DNA of 64,000 nt. It comes from Pseudomonas aylmerensis. GTDB taxonomy: Bacteria > Pseudomonadota > Gammaproteobacteria > Pseudomonadales > Pseudomonadaceae. The first letter of the stretch is position 1. Every line of letters begins with the position of its first letter. The translations under genes and the position numbers were made by a program. Shown piece after piece: positions 24,292 through 33,084 of this stretch. The stretch is from positions 1-64,000 of the forward strand of contig NZ_MAUE01000024.1 of NCBI RefSeq assembly GCF_001702265.1, read 5' to 3'. Below the pieces are notes generated by a model. It was not told the origin of the DNA, did no database searches, and saw only the letters and a program-made list of their open reading frames with translations.

Positions 24292-25284
24292 GTGGTCACC
24301 ATGGATGACGTGGCAAGCAGGGCCGGGGTGTCGTCGTCGACCGTGTCCCACGTATTGAACGGCACACGCAAAGTCAGCCCGGCAACGGTGCAGGCGGTGC
24401 AGCGCGCGATCCAGGAGCTGGGGTATATCCCCAACACCCTGGCGCGCTCGCTGGCCCGTTCGAGTACCAGCACGATTGGCGTGGCGATTTCGGCGCTGTC
24501 CAACCATTACTTCAGCGAGACCGTGCACGCGATTGAAACCGAGTGCGCCCGGCACGGCTACATGATGCTGTTCGTCGACACCCATGATGACCCGGAGCAG
24601 GAGCTGCGGGTGGTCACGGCGCTGCATCACCGGCGCGTCGACGGGATTTTGCTGGCCCCGTCGACCGGCTCGTTGGCGCTCCACTACCTGCAGGCCAATG
24701 AGGTGCCGACCGTGCTGGTGGACCGCATGATGAGTCCGCAGTTTGACCAGGTCGGGGTCGAGAACACGTTGTCCACCCAGGCGCTGATCACGCATTTGAT
24801 CGAACATGGGCACCGGCGCATCGGCTTTATCGCCGGGCGGGCGGGCCTGGGGACCACCGATGAACGCGTCGCCGGCTACCGCGCGGCGTTGCAGGCGGCG
24901 GGTGTGGATTTCGATCCGCAGCTGCTGGTCAACGGCGGCTCCAACAGTGAACCGGCCCGCGTGGCCACCGCGCAACTACTGGCCTTGCCGGTACCGCCTA
25001 CCGCAATCATGGCCGGCAATAACCTGATGACCCTCGGCGCCATGCACGCGCTGCGTGACGCGCAGGTCGAGGTGCCGGGGCAGATGGCCCTGGTGGGCTT
25101 CGATGATTTTGACTGGGCGGATTTTTTTGTGCCGCGCCTGACCCTGATTGCCCAGCCGGTCCAGGAACTCGGGGCGCGCGCGGTGCACCGGCTGCTGCAA
25201 CGCATGGCTTCACCCCAGGCACCACCGGAAACAGTGCGCCTGGCGCCGAGCCTGCAACTGCGTAATTCATGTGGCTGTCTCTGA
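24292..25284 (+). CDS. LacI family transcriptional regulator of the sugar operon
   Basis: A 330-aa LacI repressor, with the DNA-binding headpiece at residues 1-55 (VASRAGVSSSTVSHVLNGTRKVS) and a sugar-binding core. The GTG at 24292 is preferred because GAGAGGAA is well spaced; ATG 24301 is possible. It is embedded in the operon it probably controls, between binding protein and kinase, with operator-like palindromes at 20630-20732. Confidence 0.92.
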   Translation: MVTMDDVASRAGVSSSTVSHVLNGTRKVSPATVQAVQRAIQELGYIPNTLARSLARSSTSTIGVAISALSNHYFSETVHAIETECARHGYMMLFVDTHDDPEQELRVVTALHHRRVDGILLAPSTGSLALHYLQANEVPTVLVDRMMSPQFDQVGVENTLSTQALITHLIEHGHRRIGFIAGRAGLGTTDERVAGYRAALQAAGVDFDPQLLVNGGSNSEPARVATAQLLALPVPPTAIMAGNNLMTLGAMHALRDAQVEVPGQMALVGFDDFDWADFFVPRLTLIAQPVQELGARAVHRLLQRMASPQAPPETVRLAPSLQLRNSCGCL

Positions 25285-25299
25285 CTGGAATACCCGCGT

Positions 25300-26757
25300 A
25301 TGAACACCCCTGTTTCCCTCGGCATCGACCTCGGCACCTCGGAACTCAAAGCCATCCTGATGGATGCAAGCGGCGCCGTGCTGGCCCATGCCGGGGTGCG
25401 TTTGAGCGTGTCGCGGCGCCACAGTGGCTGGTCCGAACAAGCCCCTGAAGACTGGTGGCAGGCGTGCCTGCAAGTGCTGGAGCAATTGCGCCGCCACCCA
25501 GCGTATGCCCGCGTGGCGTGTATCGGCCTGTCGGGGCAGATGCATGGCGCCGTGTTGCTGGGGGATGACGACCGCGTGTTGTACCCGGCGATCCTGTGGG
25601 ATGACTCGCGCGCCGTGGCCGAGGCCGAACACCTCGGCGTGGCGTTTGCCGACGCCACCGGCAGTTTGCCCATGGCCGGGCTCACCGCACCCAAATTGCT
25701 GTGGCTGCAACGGCACGAACCCGAGGTGTTCCAGGCGATTGATTGTGTGCTGTCGCCCAAGGACTACCTGCGCCTGCGCCTGACTGGCGAGCGCGTCAGC
25801 GAGATGTCGGACGCCGCCGGCACCCTGTGGCTGGAGGTGGCCAAACGTGAGTGGTTCGAGCCGATGCTGCGCGCCACCGGCCTGACGCCCGCGCAGATGC
25901 CGCGGTTGATCGAAGGCGGCGCGCCGAGTGGTCGTCTGGTCGCCGCCGGCTTGGGCCTGGCGCCCGACGTGGTGATTGCCGGCGGTGGCGGTGACAACCC
26001 GGTGGCGGCCGTCGGTATCGGCGCGATCAATGCGGGGGATGGCTTCATCACCCTCGGCACCAGCGCGGCCATTGTCGCGATCACCGACCACGCCGCCGGC
26101 AACCCGGCGAGTGCGGTGCACAGCTTCTGTCACGCGCTGCCGAACCGCTGGTACACCATGGGCGCCATGCTCGCCGGTGCCAGTTGTTTGCGCTGGGTCA
26201 CGCGGCTGGTGGGCCTGGCCGATGAACAGACACTGCTGGACCAGGTGCAGGCGCAGTTGCCGATCGGCCAACCGGTAGCGCTGGATACGCCGTTGTTTCT
26301 GCCGTACCTCGCCGGCGAGCGTACCCCGCATAACGATCCGTTGTTGCGCGGTGGTTTCATGAACCTGGGCCATGACTGCACCCCGGCGATGCTTGGGTAT
26401 GCGGTGATGGAAGGCGTCGGTTTCGGCCTGCTCGACGCGTTGCGCGCGGTACAGTCGACCGGCGCCGACGTGACGGCCTGCGCCCTGGTGGGCGGCGGCG
26501 CCCGCAGCGTGTATTGGGCGCAGTTGCTGGCAAATATCCTCCAGCGAGAAATCTACACCCTGCACGGCAGCGAGCTGAGCGCCTGCATTGGTGCGGCGAA
26601 GCTGGGGTTCATGGCCATCGGGCAGGGCGCCAAGCTGGCGGTGGGCCTGCCGGTCAAGGCCCGGTATCAACCCGACCCGACGCAGCAACTGGTGCTGCAG
26701 GCTCGCTATGCCAAGTTTCAGGGCTTGCTTGCGGCGGCCAGGGGGTTGCATGACTGA
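25300..26757 (+). CDS. xylB: Xylulokinase (FGGY family)
   Basis: A 485-aa sugar kinase that should phosphorylate D-xylulose or a close relative with ATP. FGGY landmarks are GIDLGTSELKAILMD (about residues 8-22), GLSGQMHGAVLL (about residues 74-85), the substrate/ATP cleft segment GGGGDNPVAAVGIGAI, and VGGGARSVYWAQ near the C-terminus. It is the last gene of the operon, 15 bp after the LacI gene. No isomerase or dehydrogenase is in the operon, so the imported sugar is either a ketopentose or converted by an enzyme elsewhere. Confidence 0.88.
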   Translation: MNTPVSLGIDLGTSELKAILMDASGAVLAHAGVRLSVSRRHSGWSEQAPEDWWQACLQVLEQLRRHPAYARVACIGLSGQMHGAVLLGDDDRVLYPAILWDDSRAVAEAEHLGVAFADATGSLPMAGLTAPKLLWLQRHEPEVFQAIDCVLSPKDYLRLRLTGERVSEMSDAAGTLWLEVAKREWFEPMLRATGLTPAQMPRLIEGGAPSGRLVAAGLGLAPDVVIAGGGGDNPVAAVGIGAINAGDGFITLGTSAAIVAITDHAAGNPASAVHSFCHALPNRWYTMGAMLAGASCLRWVTRLVGLADEQTLLDQVQAQLPIGQPVALDTPLFLPYLAGERTPHNDPLLRGGFMNLGHDCTPAMLGYAVMEGVGFGLLDALRAVQSTGADVTACALVGGGARSVYWAQLLANILQREIYTLHGSELSACIGAAKLGFMAIGQGAKLAVGLPVKARYQPDPTQQLVLQARYAKFQGLLAAARGLHD

Positions 26758-26764
26758 GGGGGGG

Positions 26765-27165
26765 TGTTGGCGGGATTGATGGGGGGAGCAGGCTTTATGT
26801 GGGAAGTAGGTTTCATGTGATTAGCAGGCTTTGTTGCTTGCAGGCTTCTTGTGGTGAGCAGGTTTTGTAGCTTGCAGGTTTCTTGTGGTGAGCAGGCTTG
26901 CCCTGCGTTGGGGCGCGAAGCGGCCCTTGGTCCAAGCGCCCCGGGGTGTCTGGATAACCCTATGGGGCTGCTGCGCAGCCCAACGCAGGGCAAGCCTGCT
27001 CACCACAGGAAACCTGTTCACCACATAGAGCCTGCTCACCACATAAAAGGGCTGTTCACCAAATAAAGCCTGCTCACCCCATAACAGGGCTGCTCACCAC
27101 ACAACAGGCCTGCTCACCCCATAAAGCCTGCTCCCCCCAACAAAGCTGTTCACCCCAACACACCT
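26765..27165. repeat. Composite REP array upstream-side of RAYT (locus C)
   Basis: The core at 26885-27006 is an inverted REP pair: GTGGTGAGCAGGCTTGCC at the left, its complement at the right, loop of about 35 bp. The right flank carries about nine 18-20 bp units (CCTGCTCACCACATAAAG). The left flank carries about six units reading GTGGTGAGCAGGTTT on the plus strand. Units decay with distance from the core. The core arms match locus D almost exactly. Apparent ORFs through this region are repeat translations. Confidence 0.88.
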
Positions 27166-27185
27166 TCTTTGCCCAGAGGCCAGGG

Positions 27186-27644
27186 TCACAGCCAAGCCGC
27201 ATCCCACAACGGGTAATCCCCAATACGCTCGACCAGACCCGCCCGCAGTGGATTGGCAATGATGTAGCGAGCCATCTTGCGAAGGTCTTCCTCCACCCGA
27301 ACCGCGCGGTCGTGGTAGCCACGCTGCCAGAACCTTTCCCGGCTACGCCGCGCCCGGTTCACGCTCAATGTGCTGCGTGACTTGGTCTGGCGCATGACAT
27401 CCGCCAGCGTCGCGTCGTTGAGGTCGAACAACCAATGGAAATGATCCGGCATGATCACCCACGCCCACGAATTGACCATGCCGCTGTCGTGGGCTCTTTT
27501 GAGTTCAGCGACCAGCAATCGGCCCAGGTGAAAGTCACTGAACAAGGGGAAGCGTGGATGGACCACGGCGGTGACCAGATAAGCACGCCCGGTTTCCGAG
27601 TATCGGCCCCGGCGTAAAAGGTGAGAATTCGGCTGACGAAACAA
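27186..27644 (-). CDS. REP-associated tyrosine transposase (RAYT)
   Basis: A 152-aa protein of the TnpA_REP/Y1 transposase-like family that recognises and cuts REP hairpins as single-stranded DNA. The HUH-like metal motif is IMPDHFHWLF (H68, H70), and the catalytic tyrosine is Y127 in RYIIANPLRAGLV. The gene has no transposon ends of its own and is flanked on both sides by composite REP arrays (26765-27165, 27735-28196) with matching cores, the classical arrangement for RAYTs in Pseudomonas. Length is normal for the family and the motif residues are intact, so it is probably active. Confidence 0.93.
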   Translation of the reverse strand: MFRQPNSHLLRRGRYSETGRAYLVTAVVHPRFPLFSDFHLGRLLVAELKRAHDSGMVNSWAWVIMPDHFHWLFDLNDATLADVMRQTKSRSTLSVNRARRSRERFWQRGYHDRAVRVEEDLRKMARYIIANPLRAGLVERIGDYPLWDAAWL

Positions 27645-27734
27645 TCCGTTGCTCCTTGCAGGGATGAGAGACTTTCACGTTAGCAGCGGAGGTGGACTGC
27701 CCCTGGGGAGATCCGTGTCAGTCTGTTTCACCGG

Positions 27735-28196
27735 GGCAAATGGACTTGTTGTGGCAAGTTGATTTCAGGTGACAAGCAGGCTTCATGTGATAGACAGGGT
27801 TGTTGGGATGAGCAGGCCTTTTGTGGGGAATCGGCTTCATGTGATGGGTAGGTTTCATGTGGTGAGCAGGCCTTCTGTGGTGAGCAGAATCTTGTGGTGA
27901 CCAAAAACTTTGTGGTGAGCAGGCTTGCCCTGCGTTGGGGCGCGAAGCGGCCCCTTGGCCAGACGATTGAGTTTTTCTGGAAACATGTGGTGACTGTATT
28001 GGGGCTGCTGCGCAGCCCAACGCAGGGCAAGCCTGCTCACCACAAAGGGCCTATTTGTTACATAGAGTTTGTTCACACAAAGGGCCTGCTCAGCACATAG
28101 GTCCTGCTCACCACAAAAGGCCTGGTTGCCACATAGCGTTTGCTCACCACAACAAACCTGCTGGCCACATAAAGTGTTGTAACCACAACAAGCCTA
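27735..28196. repeat. Composite REP array on the other side of RAYT (locus D)
   Basis: The core at 27912-28044 is an inverted REP pair with the same arms as locus C but an unrelated loop of about 45 bp. On the left, about nine units of GTGGTGAGCAGGCC-type sequence fade outward. On the right, about eight units of CCTGCTCACCACAAAGG do the same, running up to the end of the NmrA gene. No coding capacity other than repeat translations. Confidence 0.88.
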
Positions 28197-28197
28197 T

Positions 28198-29046
28198 TCA
28201 GCCAGCCAACTTGCGCAGCACACTGTCCAGTGAGGTGCTGCCCTTGAGCACCTGATCGTGCTCGAAGCAGATCCAGCCTTCGTTGAACCCGTCGACCATG
28301 CGCATGCGCGGCGTTGGATTTTGTGCGCCTTGGGCACGCAGCAACGCTTCCCAGGTGTCACGCTCGACCACTTCGGCGCGAACGTCACGGCCAAGGATCT
28401 GCGTCAGGCTGCGGGCGATGTCGTTGGGGCTGACCCATTGGCCTTCCAGTTCGACCACGCGGCGGCCAGCCCAGTCCTGCTGCAGCAACTGCGCCGCCAG
28501 GGCGCCGATGTCGGCGGTGGCGATCATCGGCACGGCCTTGTCCAGGGGTTGCAGGAAGCTATGGATGACGCCGGTTTCCCGGGCGGCAATCACATCGTAA
28601 AGCGCGTTCTCCATGAACCAGGCCGGGCGCAGGAAGGTCACCGGCAGATCGAGGGCGCTCAGCGCCTGTTCCATCAGGGTGCGCTGGGTCAGCAGGTTGA
28701 GTTCGCGGGCCTGGGCGCCGATGGTGGACAGGCATAGCACTTTCTTCGGCGCCGCTGCCTGGAGTGCCTGGCTGACGGCGGCAATCACCGCGCGCGCTGC
28801 GGGGAAGTCCGGCAGCGGGTCGAAATCCGAAGGCGGTAGGATGAACACCCCCGTCGCGCCCCGGAAGGCCTCGGTCAGGGCCTGGGTATCTTCCATTCGC
28901 GCCAATGCTATCTCGCAGCCCAGGTCCGTCCAGTAGGTCGCCTTGCCCGCGTCACGCATCACTGCGCGCACTGGTTGGCCCGCTTCGATGAGGTGATGCG
29001 CGAGGGCGCCGCCTACTTTGCCTGTGATTCCGGTAATGACGTACAT
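28198..29046 (-). CDS. NmrA-like NAD(P)-binding protein
   Basis: A 282-aa Rossmann-fold protein of the NmrA/atypical SDR group. The nucleotide-binding motif is ITGITGKVGGALAHHL (residues 4-19, GxTGxxG form), and PPSDFDPLPDF follows the central sheet. Members are quinone or isoflavone-type reductases or redox-sensing regulators; which applies here is unclear. It ends directly at the edge of the locus D REP array. Confidence 0.85.
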   Translation of the reverse strand: MYVITGITGKVGGALAHHLIEAGQPVRAVMRDAGKATYWTDLGCEIALARMEDTQALTEAFRGATGVFILPPSDFDPLPDFPAARAVIAAVSQALQAAAPKKVLCLSTIGAQARELNLLTQRTLMEQALSALDLPVTFLRPAWFMENALYDVIAARETGVIHSFLQPLDKAVPMIATADIGALAAQLLQQDWAGRRVVELEGQWVSPNDIARSLTQILGRDVRAEVVERDTWEALLRAQGAQNPTPRMRMVDGFNEGWICFEHDQVLKGSTSLDSVLRKLAG

Positions 29047-29147
29047 GAGCTTTTATACCTGTGGTTCCAATGAGTGGAGCCCAGCATAAAGATCGGCAAA
29101 TGTTGACAGAATAGCTATCCAGTCACTGCGTTGATGACGCCTGGTCA

Positions 29148-29588
29148 CTAATCCGCAAGCGGCGGCAGCCGTCGCTTGACCGGGGTTTTCTTGACGATCG
29201 CGGTGTTGGTTTCGGCATACGCGTTCAGCCGGTCGAGGAGGGTGTCGAGGTGGTCCATGGTGCGCACGTGCAAGCGTGCGATAAAGCAGTCATCGCCGGT
29301 GACCTTGTCGCACTCGGTGAACTCGGGGATCGCCTGGATCTGGCGTTCAACCTCCTGCAATTTGCCCGGCAACGGGCGGATGCGCACGATGGCTTGCAGC
29401 AGGTAGCCGAAGTGTCTGGGGTCGATGTCGACGGTGTAGTGGGTGAGCACGCCGCGTTCCTCGAGGCGGCGCAGGCGTTCGCCGACACTCGGCGAGGACA
29501 ACCCGGTGATGCCGGCCAAAGCCTTGAGGGACAGCCGCGAGTCGTCCATCAAGGCGGCGATCAGTTGCTGGTCGATGGTGTCGATCAT
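29148..29588 (-). CDS. Lrp/AsnC family transcriptional regulator
   Basis: A 146-aa Lrp-type regulator with an N-terminal helix-turn-helix (LKALAGITGLSSPSVGERLRRLE, abbreviated ITGLSSPSVGERLRR, about residues 26-40) and a C-terminal ligand-sensing domain. It is divergent from the DMT transporter at 29698, with about 110 bp between, which suggests amino-acid-responsive control of an exporter. Confidence 0.92.
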   Translation of the reverse strand: MIDTIDQQLIAALMDDSRLSLKALAGITGLSSPSVGERLRRLEERGVLTHYTVDIDPRHFGYLLQAIVRIRPLPGKLQEVERQIQAIPEFTECDKVTGDDCFIARLHVRTMDHLDTLLDRLNAYAETNTAIVKKTPVKRRLPPLAD

Positions 29589-29697
29589 GGGGGGCGCCTA
29601 ATTAGTAAAGGTGAATACGAGGTTTTGCCTTTTTTAGTCGCTGGAACGGCTGCCAAGCAGATTGCCATAATTGAGCCTCATTTGAGGAGCCTCCATC

Positions 29698-30603
29698 GTG
29701 GACACATCTATCCGTCGCGGTTCGTGGGAAATGGTCGCTGCCATGCTGATCTCCGGCACCATCGGCTGGTTTGTATTGGTGTCGGGCGTGTCAGTGATCG
29801 AAGTGGTGTTCTGGCGCTGCGTGATCGGCGGGCTGGCCCTGTTGTTGGTGTGCGCGCTGCTGGGCTACCTGCGGCGCGACCTGCTCAGTTGGGCGAAACT
29901 CGGCCTGGCGATGCTCAGCGGCGTGGCAATCGTCGGTAACTGGTTGCTGTTGTTCGAGTCCTATTCCCACGCGTCGATCGCTATCAGCACGGCGGTGTAC
30001 AACGTGCAGCCGTTCATGTTGGTGCTGTTGGCGGCGCTGTTTCTGGGTGAAAAGATCACCGTGCAGAAGCTGGCCTGGTTGAGCGTGGCGTTCCTGGGGA
30101 TGCTGGCGATTGTCACGGCCCATGGCGAGCAAACGTCGGGCGGTGGCGACTATCTCGCGGGGATCGCCCTGGCCTTGGGCGCGGCCTTTTTGTATGCGAT
30201 TGCCGCACTGATTATCAAGCGCTTGAAAGAAGTGCCGCCGCATTTGATGGCGTTGATTCAGGTCGCCACCGGCGCGGTACTCCTGGCCCCGCTGGTGCCC
30301 TGGAACAGCCTGCCGGCTTCGACCAACGCCTGGTCGGCCTTGATCACGCTCGGAGTGGTACATACCGGGTTGATGTATGTGCTGCTGTACGGCGCGATCC
30401 AGAAATTGCCCACGGCCATCACCGGCGCGTTGTCGTTCATCTACCCGATTGCGGCGATCCTGGTGGACTGGATCGCCTTCGGGCATCGCCTCGGCTGGCT
30501 GCAATGGCTGGGTGTGGCGGCGATTCTGCTGGCAGCGGCAGGGTTGCAGCGGGGCTGGTGGTGGCCCCGCTCCCGCAGCGTCAGTGCGTGCCCTGGTAGA
30601 TGA
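29698..30603 (+). CDS. DMT/EamA family transporter
   Basis: A 301-aa protein with ten predicted membrane segments in two EamA repeats. The start is a GTG at 29698, supported by GAGGAGC about 9 bases upstream. The divergent Lrp regulator suggests amino-acid or metabolite export. The 3' end overlaps the convergent rlhA gene by 23 bp. Confidence 0.9.
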   Translation: MDTSIRRGSWEMVAAMLISGTIGWFVLVSGVSVIEVVFWRCVIGGLALLLVCALLGYLRRDLLSWAKLGLAMLSGVAIVGNWLLLFESYSHASIAISTAVYNVQPFMLVLLAALFLGEKITVQKLAWLSVAFLGMLAIVTAHGEQTSGGGDYLAGIALALGAAFLYAIAALIIKRLKEVPPHLMALIQVATGAVLLAPLVPWNSLPASTNAWSALITLGVVHTGLMYVLLYGAIQKLPTAITGALSFIYPIAAILVDWIAFGHRLGWLQWLGVAAILLAAAGLQRGWWWPRSRSVSACPGR

Positions 30604-32560
30604 GGTTTTCGGGGTCGAAATGCGCCACGCCACTGCCCGGTTGCGGCAGGCCGAGGATATGCCCCTTGATCTTGCCCACCACGTGCATCTCGCAGGGTTT
30701 GCAGTCGAACTTCAGGGTCAGCACTTCATCGCCATGGATCAGTTGCATCGGCGCAACCTTGGTTTTCACGCCCGTCACGCCCTTGGCCTGTTTAGGGCAC
30801 AGGTTGAACGAGAAACGCAGGCAGTGCTTGGTGATCATCACCGGCACTTCGCCGGTTTCTTCATGGGCTTCGAACGCGGCGTCGATCAGCTTCACGCCGT
30901 GGCGATGATAGAAGTCGCGGGCCTTCTGGTTGTAGACGTTGGCCAAGAACGACAGGTGCGCTTCCGGGTACACCGGCGGCGGCGTGGTTTCGGCCTTGCG
31001 CCCGCCACGCGGGTGCGCCGCGACGCGAGCAGCGGTCAGGGCCTCGATCACTTCGCGGCGCAACGCCTTGAGCTGCGAGTTGGGGATGAAGAATGCCTGC
31101 GGTGCATCCAGCGCGATGTTGGTCGCGTGGTATTCGGTGGTCCCGAGTTGGCCGAGCAGATCGCGCAGGGTGTCCAGCGCCTGTTCCGGCTTGTTGGCCA
31201 CACCGAACGGGCCGGGCAGGGTGACGCTGGCGCTGATGCCTTCTTCGCTGGTCGCGGTGACGTGCAACTGCTCTTCACGCAGGCGCGCCACCCATGACAG
31301 GCCGATCCGGCGTTCAGCCGAGGTCTTGAGCAAGGCCTGCTGCCAGTTGTGGTCCAGGTTGCGGTTCAGCGGGTGGTTGGGGCGCAACTGATGCAGGCCG
31401 GCCGGCATTTCGTTCGGCTCGACGCGGTAGCGATAGCGTTTCTCGCCGTCTTCCTCGAACTCGCCCTTGGGCTCGGCGATGTTCGCGCGAAAACCCACCA
31501 CTTCACGCTTGACCAGCACATTGAGGCCGTCGCCGTTGGACAGCGGCTCATGGGTCACCACCTGCATGTCGCGCTTGCCGGCTTTTTCCACCACACCCAC
31601 CGGCAGGCCGGTGAAGGTTGGAGTGTCGAAGGCGCCGATGTCGATCTTGCGGTCGCTGACAAAGTAATCGGTGCTGCCCCGGTGGAAGGTTTTTTCCGGG
31701 TCGGGCAGGAAGAAGTGCGCGGTACGGCCGCTGGAGGCGCGGGCCAGGTCCGGACGGTCTTCAAGAATCTCGTCGAGGCGCTGGCGGTAGTAGGCGGTGA
31801 TGTTCTTCACATAGCCCATGTCCTTGTAGCGGCCTTCGATCTTGAACGAGCGCACGCCGGCCTCGACCAGGGCGCGCAGGTTGGCGCTCTGGTTGTTGTC
31901 TTTCATCGACAGCAGGTGCTTTTCAAAGGCCACGACGCGGCCCTGGTCGTCCTTCAAGGTGTACGGCAGGCGGCAGGCCTGGGAGCAATCGCCACGGTTG
32001 GCGCTGCGACCATTCTGCGCGTGGGAGATATTGCACTGCCCGGAGAACGCCACGCACAGGGCGCCGTGGATGAAGAACTCGATGGCGGCATCGGTTTCGT
32101 CGGCGATGGCGCGGATTTCCTGCAGGTTCAGCTCACGGGCCAATACCAGCTGCGAGAAACCGGCCTGGTCGAGAAACTTGGCGCGGCCCAGGGTACGGAT
32201 GTCGGTCTGGGTACTGGCGTGCAGCTCGATAGGCGGGATATCCAGCTCCATCACGCCCAGGTCCTGCACGATCAACGCGTCGACACCGGCGTCGTAGAGC
32301 TGATGGATCAACTTGCGCGCAGGTTCGAGTTCGTTGTCATGCAAGATGGTGTTGATGGTGGTGAACACGCGCGCGTGGTAACGGCGGGCGAATTCCACCA
32401 GTTGAGCGATATCGCTCACCTCGTTGCAGGCGTTATGGCGGGCGCCGAAGCTCGGGCCACCAATGTAGATGGCGTCGGCGCCATGCAGGATAGCCTCGCG
32501 CGCGATGGCGACATCGCGGGCAGGGCTGAGCAATTCCAGGTGATGCTTGGGCAAGGACAT
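30581..32560 (-). CDS. rlhA: RlhA (YdcP), 23S rRNA C2501 hydroxylation protein, peptidase U32 family
   Basis: A 659-aa U32-family protein. Members of this subgroup are needed for 5-hydroxycytidine at position 2501 of 23S rRNA. The N-terminal LELLSPARDVAIAREAILHGADAIYIGGP, shortened to SPARDVAIAREAILHGADA, and the U32 cysteine region CNISHAQNGRSANRGDCSQACR (use CSQACR as its end) are diagnostic. The cysteines probably bind an iron-sulfur cluster. The start at 32560 (MSLPKHH) is conserved in the family; the longer ORF from 32749 lacks support. No strong ribosome binding site is seen. The 3' end overlaps the DMT gene. Confidence 0.9.
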   Translation of the reverse strand: MSLPKHHLELLSPARDVAIAREAILHGADAIYIGGPSFGARHNACNEVSDIAQLVEFARRYHARVFTTINTILHDNELEPARKLIHQLYDAGVDALIVQDLGVMELDIPPIELHASTQTDIRTLGRAKFLDQAGFSQLVLARELNLQEIRAIADETDAAIEFFIHGALCVAFSGQCNISHAQNGRSANRGDCSQACRLPYTLKDDQGRVVAFEKHLLSMKDNNQSANLRALVEAGVRSFKIEGRYKDMGYVKNITAYYRQRLDEILEDRPDLARASSGRTAHFFLPDPEKTFHRGSTDYFVSDRKIDIGAFDTPTFTGLPVGVVEKAGKRDMQVVTHEPLSNGDGLNVLVKREVVGFRANIAEPKGEFEEDGEKRYRYRVEPNEMPAGLHQLRPNHPLNRNLDHNWQQALLKTSAERRIGLSWVARLREEQLHVTATSEEGISASVTLPGPFGVANKPEQALDTLRDLLGQLGTTEYHATNIALDAPQAFFIPNSQLKALRREVIEALTAARVAAHPRGGRKAETTPPPVYPEAHLSFLANVYNQKARDFYHRHGVKLIDAAFEAHEETGEVPVMITKHCLRFSFNLCPKQAKGVTGVKTKVAPMQLIHGDEVLTLKFDCKPCEMHVVGKIKGHILGLPQPGSGVAHFDPENLIYQGTH

Positions 32561-32630
32561 AGTTTTTTTAGTCAGGCTTGTCACGGTTGAGGCGCGCATT
32601 GTAGCCGTGAAATGCCTGACCGGCATCACT

Positions 32631-33011
32631 TCAGGCTTGAGCGGCCATCGCGGTGACTTCCACACGCATGCCGTCGACCGCCAGGGCGGCGACGCCAACA
32701 GCCGCGCGCACGGGCCAGGGCTTGGCGAAGAAGCGTTTGTAGACTTCATTGAAGGCGGCGCGGTCGGCCATGTCGGTCAGATAAATGGTCAGGTGCATCA
32801 CCCGGTCCATCGAGCTGCCGGCCTTTTCCAGGGCGACTTTCAAGGCTTGCAGGGTGCATTCGCTTTGCGCGGTGATATCGCCCAGTTCCAGGCTGCCGTC
32901 GGCGCGGGTCGGAATCTGGGTGGAGACCAGGATGCCGTTGAAGCCGATGACGTCGGAGGAAATCGAATCGGCATCCGGATCGGGAGTGTAGGACAGGTCG
33001 TGGTTGGCCAT
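32631..33011 (-). CDS. RidA family protein
   Basis: A 126-aa RidA/YjgF-type protein, a family that hydrolyses reactive enamine/imine intermediates of amino-acid metabolism. Visible features are GFNGILVSTQIP, the helical QSECTLQALKVALEKAG, and the family-typical C-terminal end VRAAVGVAALAVDGMRVEVTA, recognised by VGVAALAVDGMRVEV. The usual arginine before the C-terminal VGV segment is seen (PVRAAVGV). The start ATG at 33011 is chosen over a longer ORF. Monocistronic or following rlhA/fabF on the same strand. Confidence 0.88.
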   Translation of the reverse strand: MANHDLSYTPDPDADSISSDVIGFNGILVSTQIPTRADGSLELGDITAQSECTLQALKVALEKAGSSMDRVMHLTIYLTDMADRAAFNEVYKRFFAKPWPVRAAVGVAALAVDGMRVEVTAMAAQA

Positions 33012-33084
33012 GGGCGCCTCTGGTTGGCAGTCAAGGAAAGGCGCCCATGGTCCCCGAAAATCACAACAGGGGCAAACCGGCGGG

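Noticed and set aside
26765-28196. CRISPR-like appearance of the short tandem repeats
   Set aside because: Units are 16-20 bp, contiguous and degenerate, with no unique spacers of constant length and no cas genes.
32561-32749. Upstream extension of rlhA
   Set aside because: It overlaps the RidA gene, and the family N-terminus begins at 32560.
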